A stretch of 64,000 nt of DNA from contig JASFAX010000020.1 of the NCBI GenBank assembly GCA_030737875.1, positions 29,402,688 through 29,466,687 of the forward strand, read 5' to 3'. The DNA is from Allium sativum (lineage: Eukaryota > Streptophyta > Magnoliopsida > Asparagales > Amaryllidaceae). The position numbers were made by a program, and so were the translations under genes. The notes beneath the pieces are model-generated. The model made no database searches, was not told the origin of the DNA, and saw nothing but the letters and a program-made list of their open reading frames with translations. Shown here piece after piece: positions 1 through 8,386 of this stretch (positions are counted from its first letter, which is position 1; each line of letters begins with the position of its first letter).

Positions 1-916
1 ATTTCTGTCTTGGTTATTAAATGAAGAAGCATAAAACATAATTAAAAGTGCATAGATCCTCATAGAGTGTGTCCAATAGCCATAGCCAAGGAAAGAGAGT
101 CCAAACCGTACATCTACTATCTTGAAGCTTGCAAAGAATCTGACTAAGCTGGGTTGTTTCATCCCTGTGGACCTTGGGGGGGGGGGAACGGAAGAAAAGA
201 AGACGAAAGAAAATAGGGTCAGACATAAAGCCTGGTAAGTCTAGTGACTCTTCAGTATGTGAATAAGAAAAAGGGCATGATAGGTATAAACTGGAAATAG
301 GAGAGTATCATAAACTAAGGTAAAGTAGTTTGAATCGAATATACTATCGCACCCCACACAATATCTCTACACCTACATGCATCGGCTCAACTGGCACCCC
401 ATGATCAGGGTGAAGTGATCCCCTTTCTAAAGATCGGCTCCTACTCGCATAATCATCTGTGTCTTACGGCCCCCAAAGATTGTAGATACCTATGTTGGTC
501 CCACCATGGGGTGTATCAAGTCCCATGGTGGCGGCCCCACACAATTCTAGAATGCATAGTTATACTACTTGTACCCCCAATGCCCTGTTTGTCTACTCCG
601 CAGTGTGCGCACGTCCGCACTCCGTTAGAACCCACACTGTTGCACCCACCGACATCGCTTTTGACCGCTTACAATCAGCCCAGTAATCATGCCCCACCAT
701 GCCTAGTTTCAGGGTACCATGATACCTAATTGGGTTACTGCTGAAATGGGTCCCCGTTACTAGGGTTTTCTAGTCAAACATGTTAAGTGGTTAAGTGTCT
801 GTATTTACCTAACCCCACCCATCAGTTTAATTAACAAGTTGAATTGGTTAAGTGCTTTAGTTAACTTAACCCTACCATCCTGACTTGTCTGTCCTTAGCT
901 TTTTAAAAGCACCGAC

Positions 917-1121
917 CACTCACATTAGACAGGTATTGTTGCGGTTACTGGATGTGCAGGTCGGTTCCAGGCAGATTTACACCGTAACTCGGTCTAACCT
1001 CAGGTCCTTATTAAGCTCAATGCTTAACCTCCCACATTGGATAGGTATTGTTGTGACTACTGGGCAGCCGGGCGGGTCCACGAAGCTTTACATCACAACT
1101 CAATCCAACCTCGTGTTAAGC
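917..1121. repeat. Two-unit ~111-bp direct repeat inside LTR-B
   Basis: Two diverged copies starting at 917 and 1028 share the blocks 'cacatt(a/g)ga(c/t)aggtattgttg' and a later 'tttacac/tttacat' block. The same two-unit arrangement occurs at about 29200-29410 and, inverted, at about 63490-63700, so it is an ancestral feature of the family. Confidence 0.6.
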
Positions 1122-2396
1122 ATACTCGTATTTTCTAAATTTACATATTTGTCTTTATTACTTATTATATGTAAATTTGCTAACAATTAAATGTTATGGC
1201 CTACTTCCCAAGTTTAACATTTTTGGTATAAGAATTTATACCATTCAAGTGCCACCAATTTTGGCATGTGGCAAACATGCCAATTTCATATATGTCAAGT
1301 TTCCTATAATTACCAATTTTCCCAACGTTACCCCTTCTAAATATTAGGCTAACAATCTTAGCCTTTCCGTTCGCATGGTTTTTAACATATAATATTAGGC
1401 TAAAAACTTAGCCTAATTTAGCGTACACAAATTGGCATTCATTAACATAAACATAAACATGACATAAGTGTAAACTTGGCATTATTGGCATAGTCAATCG
1501 GAACATCATAGGTGTGAAATTGCAAAATAGTCAACGTACATATATGTGAATTTGCAACATAGACTGAATCACGGGTTTCAACTTGTCATGTGAACTTGTA
1601 TTAAAAAGGGGAATCTAACTAAACAAGTGTCACATGAATTAGCGTATGATTTAGACAACATAATCCTAAACATGTTTAGATCTAGGCATAACATCGAACA
1701 CCAGTAGCATAAGACAAGAATATGACATGTTCAGTATGCATAATTTTATCACATGTGAACTAGATCCAAATCATATGTCCAACTACAACATGAAACATGT
1801 ATTAAAGTGGATCTTGGCATGGACCCAATTAGGAACTTGCAATTTTGTATAAACATAGGAACATGTATATGAACATAATCGTTTAGGCATAGAGGTTTTA
1901 GCATAAAGTATGTACATGAGATCTTAGCATAGTCATAACACATACAACCTATATAATCACATAAACATATAGGTGCAGATTACTAAATGAACTATACAAC
2001 TTGCATGTGATTCTAAATAGGATCAATATCAACTCAACTATACCACAAATATCACAATACCACAATCATTTCACTACATAACTATGAATTAACATCGTTG
2101 TTACGCAATAACACAATTCCATTTCCATTTTACATCGAATCAAATCCTAACTTTTATTCACATCGGAAAAATCGCTATACTTACAACAAACGACGACCTT
2201 GTTTTCCGATTTCTGAGTTCTGAATTTGAATTGCTTTCCTTTGGGCTGACAAACGTTGATTTGATTATTGTTTTACTTTAATTTTGGCTCGTCTCTAAGC
2301 TTTTCTACAAGTGGAGGTTCCTCTCAGTTTTCTCCCGACAGCATGGCGGTTCTAGTTGTATATTATTATTGTGAATTTAGGTTGAGTGTTGAGTTA

Positions 2397-2404
2397 TATT
2401 TATA
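2397..2404 (-). promoter_or_regulatory. Candidate TATA box of LTR-B promoter
   Basis: TATAAATA on the minus strand, about 510 bp inside the LTR start. The corresponding place in the other LTR-B copies (near 24195 and 30625) carries 'ttgcttatatag', which reads CTATATAAGCAA on the minus strand. Conserved position suggests the LTR promoter; the start site is not determined. Confidence 0.4.
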
Positions 2405-2913
2405 GAATTTCAGATTGATTTGAGCCGTCAGATGATCATAGATGAATCTAGACCATTCACTTCGAGAGGAGCCAACCAGAATGTGACAAATCAGCCCTTG
2501 TGACACAGCCAAGCTCAGAAATTTGACCAGAAACCGACTAGGCCAGCCAGGGCCAAACTAGGTCGACTGGGCAGGTCGACCCCCAGGTCGACCCTATGGT
2601 CGACCTGGTCACCCAGGTCGACCCCCAGGTCGAACTGGTGCCTGGACGGGAATTTTCCCGCCCAGCCCAGTTTGGGTCTGAATTCGAAATTTGAACTGAA
2701 TTTTGAACTGTTTGAATTTTAAATTGAATTCTGAAACTTCTGGAGGTCATAACTCCTTCGTACCGAGTCCGATTCACGCAAACTCGGACACTATCTCAAG
2801 CAGAATTCCGAGACGAACGCAATAGTGTAACCCGTTTCCCTTAATTCTTTCATTTAGAATTAGTTATACTTTAATTTGTTAATTTACAGTTAACAGAAAA
2901 TTCGTGGTGTTAC

Positions 2914-3620
2914 TGGAAAGATCACCTTGTCGGTTTTTTCTTTGATTCTAAACCTCCTGAAGTGGAAATGCGTACGACATGCCTTAATTCTTGGCAAATC
3001 TGAGCCTCAATGAAAATGACTTTTATTGATGGTCTATATTACTTCAAGTTCTCATCTGCCGATGAGAGGTTACGTGTTCTAGAAGCAGCGCCTTCTATCA
3101 TTGATGGGAGACATTCAATGTGACTACTTGGAGTGCTTCGATAGTTAGAGTACGTGAACAGGTACTTTCGATTCCTGTTTGGGCACAACTCACCCATATT
3201 CCCTCAGTTTTGCAATCTCTTCTTGGCCTCAATTGGCTCGCTTGTCACATTGGTAAACTCAAGTGTTTTGATGCAAATACTGTAGCAAGATGGAACCTTG
3301 TATATGCCAGGGCCCTGATCGAGATAACTCATGATAAACCATTGCCTAAAGAGATTAAAGTTGACACAGATAATCGTGTACATTACGTGGATGTCAAATA
3401 TAGATGACAACCAGAAATTTGCACAACTTGCTAATCCTTTGGTCACTACTTTGATTCCTGTCAGCTTCATGCAAATATTCCAACCCCAGTAAAGATTCCC
3501 CTTCCAAAGCCTCCTATATGTGTTTCTTGTGCCTCCTGCAACTATTTTTCCTCGTGGAGGATGTGCCTCCTGCAACTATTTTGCCTGATGTTCCACATGA
3601 ACCTGATATTTCTTGGAATG
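2914..3620 (+). pseudogene. LINE-like ORF1 (DUF4283 / zinc-knuckle) remnant
   Basis: Read in shifting plus-strand frames, this encodes a DUF4283-type domain as found at the start of plant L1-like LINE ORF1 proteins: 'WKDHLVGFFFDSKPP', then 'YYFKFSSADERLRVLEAAPS', 'IPVWAQLTHIPSVLQ', 'YARALIEITHDKPLPKEI', and a zinc-knuckle-like 'CTTC..FGHYFDSC' with the middle disrupted. In-frame stops and small indels interrupt it (for example TGA at the end of 'YVDVKYR', 3405-3407), so it is not functional. Its 5' side is lost at the junction with the LTR at 2913. A 20-bp direct repeat ('gtgcctcctgcaactatttt') occurs twice between about 3530 and 3585. DUF4283 proteins also occur as solo domesticated-like genes, so LINE origin is inferred from the 3' tails downstream. 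Confidence 0.6.
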
Positions 3621-3631
3621 AGACTGCATAG

Positions 3632-3934
3632 GTGCATTCCCCCTCTGGAATGTATTGTGATACTAATCGGGTCTTCTTTATCTTTATTGGCGACGAAAAG
3701 CGCAGTCGTCTCTTCTATAGGCCCGAAGGCAAGAAATTGATAATGTGGGATGAGGGTTTAATCGGAGAAAATAACACCGTGATTATGGAGGATACTTCTT
3801 GGGACAAGAACAAAATACTAGCTCCATTCAATGTTGATGATTTAGCCTTCCGCTTCTGGACCCATCAGCATACTATGACACCCTATACTGGCTCCTTTTA
3901 TGAGGATGATGACTCTGATTGTGATGAAGTGTAG
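3632..3934 (+). CDS. Unrecognised 100-aa acidic open frame within LINE-like remnant
   Basis: An uninterrupted 100-residue frame starting MHSPSGMYCD and ending in the acidic tail YEDDDSDCDEV. I do not recognise the family. It has no signal peptide or membrane segment, and contains several aromatic and acidic residues. It lies between the DUF4283 remnant and a LINE-type 3' tail and is preceded by another short frame ending in TAG, so it may be the carboxy-terminal part of the same decayed ORF1-like protein. It could equally be a chance frame in decayed coding DNA. Confidence 0.25.
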   Translation: MHSPSGMYCDTNRVFFIFIGDEKRSRLFYRPEGKKLIMWDEGLIGENNTVIMEDTSWDKNKILAPFNVDDLAFRFWTHQHTMTPYTGSFYEDDDSDCDEV

Positions 3935-4059
3935 TTTCTATGCTTATGCTTATGTACTCCAAAAATGTTGTTAACTTTGCTATTTTGATGTATTGATAGT
4001 GTCTGGACACTTCAAATCAAAAATGTTACTTTGTGCATGTGCAAAGTACCAGTTCATTT

Positions 4060-4118
4060 CACTTTAATAAAGGTGTTTGCGGTCACCCTAAAAACCGGTC
4101 GGCCTTGCCCAAAAAAAA
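4060..4118 (+). repeat. LINE-type 3' terminus with A-tract
   Basis: The segment 'taataaagg...cggtcggccttgccc' ending in an A8 run closely resembles the tail at 4426-4480 ('taataaaag...cccgtcggctttgcc' plus A-rich end). This is the style of terminus seen in plant LINEs: polyadenylation signal AATAAA, a short conserved block ending TTGCC, then an A-rich tail. Confidence 0.5.
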
Positions 4119-4480
4119 GCTCTTATACAAGGTGTGGAAAGAACGCAATCAGATAGTCTTTAATAATGACAAAATCCTTGACATTGGCCAACTTAAGATG
4201 GATATGTGGCACGAATTGAAAGATGGTTTGAAGTATTTGAAATTTGCTTATGATTCGGGCATTTTTGCAACTTGATGCTGCGGATGCGAAGCTGCTGCAG
4301 CTTGCAGTTTTTGGTTTTTTGTGTTTTTGTTTAGCTTCTTATAACTTTAATATGTCGTGAGCGACTCAGTTCTCTTTTTGGTTTTGTTGTCTATCTTTGT
4401 AACTATGTTTTCCTCTTTGGTATATTAATAAAAGTGGTAGAGGCCCACTCAACCCGTCGGCTTTGCCAAAAATAATAATA
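4119..4480 (+). mobile_element. 5'-truncated LINE copy (RT-protein C-terminus plus 3' UTR)
   Basis: Begins immediately after the A-tract of the previous tail. It encodes 'LLYKVWKERNQIVFNN' and 'MDMWHELKDGL', resembling the zf-RVT-type carboxy terminus of plant LINE reverse transcriptase proteins ('..IWKERN.R.F..'), then a stop at 4273-4275, a T-rich 3' UTR, AATAAAA and the TTGCC plus A-rich end. The 5' truncation is typical of LINE retrotransposition. I could not identify a target duplication, partly because the insertion abuts an A-run. Confidence 0.55.
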
Positions 4481-4964
4481 TCTAAATTAGAATACCATTA
4501 CGTAAATATTAAAAAAACCTAGTAAAATAAGTGTACCGTACTGTTGTAAAGTAAGCAAATTTCAAAGTAAAATAGTAAAAAGAGATTTCGCGGGTAAGAA
4601 AAGGTCACATGTAATATATAAAAGAGCAACAAGAAAACTTTAGTTTAGTAGTTTAGAAGTATATTAATAGCGGCATCAATGAACCAAATTGTTTTTTTTC
4701 GATATTCTATAAAATTAGAGGATTGTGAAATTGCTAGTAACTTATTGAGAAAATAATAGTTTCGTTATTAAGTCTGACCCCAAGGAAAACCCAACAAATC
4801 GGTGGGTTGAAGCAATCCACCGGCAGAGATTTTATATTTGGGTTATGTATTCTAAGAAATATCAAAGACAATTACAGAACATTTGCAATAGAAGGTTTAA
4901 GGTAGTGATTATTTCTATGATTAGCATCATCAGTGATGGCAACACTATCTTTTTCAAAAAAATT
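4481..4964. other. AT-rich spacer, no feature seen
   Basis: Anonymous AT-rich DNA between the LINE remnant and the MITE. I see no open frame of note and no terminal repeats. Confidence 0.5.
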
Positions 4965-4972
4965 GTACAGAG

Positions 4973-5383
4973 TAGGGCTGTAAATTTTGTACGAGTGTCC
5001 GACGTCCGTTCGTGTCCGTGAACGAAATACATCCGCTCGAATCCGTACGATTTTCATTTAGGACACGAGCTAGGACAACAAAATTTGTACGAGAAAAAAT
5101 CACGTCCGGTCCGAGTTCGTTCGAATTCGTCCGATTTCCTTGTAATTTGATATATACTTGATAGAAAACCTAATAAAAAGTATAAAATATGATATAAATA
5201 GCCATGTCCGACCGAGTCCGCTCGTGTCCGTGTCCGAAAAACGTATGTCCGTATCCGATTGATTTTATTTAGGACATGAATTAGGACAAGAAGTTTGGTT
5301 TGAGAAAAAAATTCGTTCGGTCCGAATTTTTTTAGGACAGAAACTAAACAAACTCCATCCGGTCCGACTGATTTACACCACTA
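4973..5383. mobile_element. hAT-type MITE, TCCG-rich, 411 bp
   Basis: The element is flanked by perfect 8-bp direct repeats GTACAGAG (4965-4972 and 5384-5391), the target-duplication length of hAT elements. Its ends are imperfect inverted repeats: TAGGGCTGTAAAT on the left and, on the reverse strand of the right end, TAGTGGTGTAAAT. The interior has no coding capacity but is dense in TCCG-containing words (gtccgttcgtgtccg, ggtccgag, gtccgtgtccg) on both sides of an AT-rich centre, like subterminal transposase-binding repeats. It must be mobilised in trans if at all. Confidence 0.8.
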
Positions 5384-5532
5384 GTACAGAGTAAGAACTA
5401 TTTGTTGGGGCATGATAGCAACTGGGTTGGGCCTGTTCAATATACAATTGTAAGTTGAACACTGCAGGTGACCAAATTGTACAGAATCATAAGGTTAATT
5501 AGCAACTAATGTTGGGATCGTAAATCAACAAG

Positions 5533-6292
5533 TGTTGGATATTCCAGCCCATATTTGGCATAATTTTATGCAAGCATATTTGGCATAATTTTATGCAGGC
5601 TTATTTGGCATAATTTCATGCAGGCATATTTGACATAATTTTATGCAAGCATATTTGGCATAATTGTATGCAGGCATATTTGGCATATCTTTTTATGCAG
5701 GCCATGCTTAATTTGTGGGAGAGATTTATTAGTTTTGTCTTTTTTCTAGATTTGTTGTGCAAGCATGCCTTTTGTGCAACAATATCTTTTCTTTTAAGGA
5801 AAGACATTTGGGAGATTACTCACAATTTTGGTATGCACATTAAAAGAAAAAGGGTTAATATAACCAGATCTGGTCACATAAGGCAGCAGCAGTTTTTGGT
5901 CATTTATCATCTTCTTCAAGGTGTTTTGGTCTTCAAGATTGAGCTTCATTCTTGCTCGATACACCGCTGGCCTGAAGTGCACACATAGGGTGTTCTCTTA
6001 CACCTTTTTCATCTCTTATTGTTTTTGGATTCCGGTGATTAGAAGAGAATCTTTTGTAAACATTTTGGGGTTGTTTTCCCCTTTTGGTTTATCAATAAGA
6101 GAAGAGGGTAGACTCCTTAAGAGGTCTCGTGGTTTTTACTCTTCACATCGAAGAGGTTTTCCACGTATAAAAATCTTGTGTCTTGCTATTTTACTTTCAT
6201 CGTATCTTTTTTATTTGAATGGTGTGTTGATTGATTGTCTTGTGTGTGATATTGTGGGTGTAGCTTGAAGTAACCCCTAATCGATCCTATCA
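5533..6292 (+). repeat. 5' LTR of the copia element
   Basis: Starts TGTTGGATATTCC and ends CGATCCTATCA. The first 170 bp hold a six-unit tandem repeat. A TATA-like TATAAAA at about 6166 lies late in the LTR and could mark the promoter; I cannot locate the transcript start. Confidence 0.95.
5550..5701 (+). repeat. Six tandem 25-bp palindromic repeats in 5' LTR U3
   Basis: Units start at 5550, 5575, 5600, 5625, 5650 and 5675 (last one 27 bp). The consensus core is catatttggcataa followed by ttttatgc. Units 1 and 2 contain the perfect inverted repeat GCATAA-TT-TTATGC; the others have one or a few changes. Tandem repeats in U3 act as enhancers in other copia elements such as Tnt1; that role here is inference. 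Confidence 0.9.
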
Positions 6293-6295
6293 AAG

Positions 6296-6307
6296 TGGTA
6301 TCAGAGC
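6296..6307 (+). promoter_or_regulatory. Primer-binding site, tRNA-iMet type (copia)
   Basis: TGGTATCAGAGC begins 3 bases after the 5' LTR end (6292), complementary to the 3' end of plant initiator methionine tRNA; priming site for minus-strand DNA synthesis. Confidence 0.9.
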
Positions 6308-6331
6308 TTGAGGTTGGTTATTTATCACACT

Positions 6332-8386
6332 ATGGAGTCGAGCAGTCATAGCTCAATGATTAAGTTGACATCAACCAACTATTCTATTTGGAGACCTATG
6401 ATGGAAGACTTGTTATATTGCAGGGATTTACATGACCAAATTGAAACCGTCACTAGTTCGAGTGGTATTATCTCTAAACCTTCTAAACCCGATAAAATGG
6501 AAGAGAATGAATGGATAAAGTTGAAAAGGAAAACTTTAGGAACCATTAGACAATGGGTTGACATTAGCATTTTTAACCATGTGTCACAAGAGACCGATCC
6601 ATATGATTTGTGGAAGAAATTAGAAGGTTTGTATGAGAGGAAAACCGCCCATAACAAAGCTTCATTGATTAAAAGGCTTGTTAATCTAAAGTTGAAAGGT
6701 GGAAAGTCAGTTTCTGAGCATCTTAGTGATTTCCAAGATATTATTAACAAGTTGACAACTATGAAGATCATTTTTGGTGATGAATTGCAAGCTTTATTCT
6801 TATTGAGTTCTTTGCCAGATAGTTGGGAAACTTTAGTTGTGACCATTAGTAATTCAGCTCCAGATGGTGTGCTATCTTTGGATGTGATCAAAGAAAGCAT
6901 GTTTAATGAAGAAATTAGAAGAAAAGAGATTGGAGTTGATAATTCACAAGCTCTTGTTGTGGAGAATAGAGGAAGAAGCAAGAGCAAAGGACCCAAAGGC
7001 CGTGATAACTCAAGAGGAAGATCCAAGTCTAGTGATGGAAAGAATCACTTCATATGCAACTATTGCAAGAAGCCTGGCCATATTAAAAAGTATTGCTTTC
7101 GTTGGAAAAGAGAACATGGGAAGAAGAATGATTTTCAAAAAGAAGGCGATGATAAAAATGTTGCAGCAGTAGCCTCTAAAAGTGATGATGATGTCACTTT
7201 AATTTGCGCAACTAGTGAATGTCATCATGTTAGCAGTACAGATTCTGAGTGGCTGGTTGATACAGGTGCTTCATATCATTGTGTTCCTAAGAGAAAGTAT
7301 TTTTTGAATTATCAAGCAGGTGATTTTGGCAGTGTCAAAATGGGTAACCAGAGTTCAGCAAGCATAGTTGGGATTGGTGATATTCGTGTGAAGACTAATG
7401 TTGGATGCATGCTTACATTGAAAGGTGTACGTCATATTCCGGATTTGCGTCTTAATTTGCTTTCAGCTCATATTCTTGATCAAGAAGGCTTTCGTCACAC
7501 ATTTGAGAGTGGCAAGTGGAAATTATCCAAGGGATCCATGACAATTGCAAGAGGTGAGTTGTGTTGTTCTTTGTACAAGACATATTTGACTGTATGTTTT
7601 GGTGAGCTCAATGCAGTGGAAGAAAAAGATTCTCCTAATTTGTGGCATCGAAGATTGGGACACATGAGTGAAAAGGGTTTGAAATATTTAGCAGGTAAAT
7701 CTCTTATTCCTGTCAATACTACAATTTCACTTAACCCTTGTGATCATTGCTTAGCAGGAAAACAACATAGAGCTTCTTTTGCTAGAAAGTCTACAAGAAA
7801 GCAGGCTAAGTTGGAGCTTGTACATTCGGATGTACGTGGTCCTATTGAGGTTGAATCCAATGGTGGCAACAAATATTTTGTCACTTTTATTGACGATGCT
7901 ACTAGAAAGACATGGATTTACATTTTGAAGACCAAAAGCCAAGTGTTTGAAACTTTTCAGAAGTTTCATGTTATGGTGGAAAGGGAGACAGAAAGCAAGT
8001 TGAAGTGCCTTCGTACAGACAATGGTGGAGAGTATACCTCACATGAGTTCAAGAATTATTGTGCGCAATATGGTATTCGACATGTGAAGACAGTTCCAGG
8101 CACTCCCCAACACAATGGTGTAGCTGAGAGGATGAATAGAACCATTGTGGAGAAGGTGCGATGCATGTTGAAGATGTCCGATCTACCAAAGTCATTTTGG
8201 GCTGAAGCAGTGAATACAGCAGTTTATCTGATCAACCGTTCTCCATCTATTCCATTGGGGCTTGACATTCCAGAGAGAGCATGGAAGGGATGTGATCCTG
8301 TATATACACATCTTAGAGTATTTGGATGCAAGGCATACATGCATGTGCCAAAAAGACCAAAGGTCAAAGCTGGATTCCAAGACTAA
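6332..8386 (+). CDS. Copia gag-protease-integrase (first part of broken polyprotein)
   Basis: Start chosen at ATG 6332 (MESSSHSSMIKL), 25 bp after the primer site; an upstream in-frame ATG at 6308 would add eight residues. Residues ~1-225 are a UBN2-type copia gag. A CCHC knuckle (CNYCKKPGHIKKYC) lies near residues 241-254. The aspartic protease motif WLVDTGASYHC is near 307. The integrase zinc region (LWHRRLGH...CDHCLAGK) is near 436-475, and the catalytic core has D in HSDVRGP, D in RTDNGGEY and E in NGVAERMN. The frame ends prematurely at TAA 8384-8386 just after 'KAYMHVPK', where other copia proteins continue into the integrase tail and reverse transcriptase. The cause is a one-base shift in the A5 run 8350-8354. 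Gag and integrase could still be made; RT could not, without frameshifting. Confidence 0.93.
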   Translation: MESSSHSSMIKLTSTNYSIWRPMMEDLLYCRDLHDQIETVTSSSGIISKPSKPDKMEENEWIKLKRKTLGTIRQWVDISIFNHVSQETDPYDLWKKLEGLYERKTAHNKASLIKRLVNLKLKGGKSVSEHLSDFQDIINKLTTMKIIFGDELQALFLLSSLPDSWETLVVTISNSAPDGVLSLDVIKESMFNEEIRRKEIGVDNSQALVVENRGRSKSKGPKGRDNSRGRSKSSDGKNHFICNYCKKPGHIKKYCFRWKREHGKKNDFQKEGDDKNVAAVASKSDDDVTLICATSECHHVSSTDSEWLVDTGASYHCVPKRKYFLNYQAGDFGSVKMGNQSSASIVGIGDIRVKTNVGCMLTLKGVRHIPDLRLNLLSAHILDQEGFRHTFESGKWKLSKGSMTIARGELCCSLYKTYLTVCFGELNAVEEKDSPNLWHRRLGHMSEKGLKYLAGKSLIPVNTTISLNPCDHCLAGKQHRASFARKSTRKQAKLELVHSDVRGPIEVESNGGNKYFVTFIDDATRKTWIYILKTKSQVFETFQKFHVMVERETESKLKCLRTDNGGEYTSHEFKNYCAQYGIRHVKTVPGTPQHNGVAERMNRTIVEKVRCMLKMSDLPKSFWAEAVNTAVYLINRSPSIPLGLDIPERAWKGCDPVYTHLRVFGCKAYMHVPKRPKVKAGFQD

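Larger units (their letters stand above)
1..2913 (-). mobile_element. Partial LTR of gypsy-like family B (truncated by window edge)
   Basis: The stretch is collinear with the 4.2-kb LTR at 26923-31140: it shares the 'ctggtaagtctagtg' block near 229, the paired ~111-bp repeat near 917, AT-rich blocks, and a right end reading 'aaaattcgtggtgttac'. On the minus strand that end is the LTR start (TGTAACACC type), so this copy points leftward. The window begins roughly 200 bp inside the LTR's U5-side end. No PPT follows at 2914; LINE-like sequence abuts directly. The small open frames here (for example 415-729) are not conserved as protein and lie inside the LTR, so they are not genes. Confidence 0.75.

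Noticed and set aside
5616..5988. Frames within the copia LTRs, duplicated at 10519-10891
   Set aside because: Duplicated because LTRs are duplicated; peptides arise from the 25-bp repeat (LTR position), not from a gene.
6379..7026. 215-aa minus-strand frame
   Set aside because: Shadow of the copia gag coding sequence on the opposite strand.
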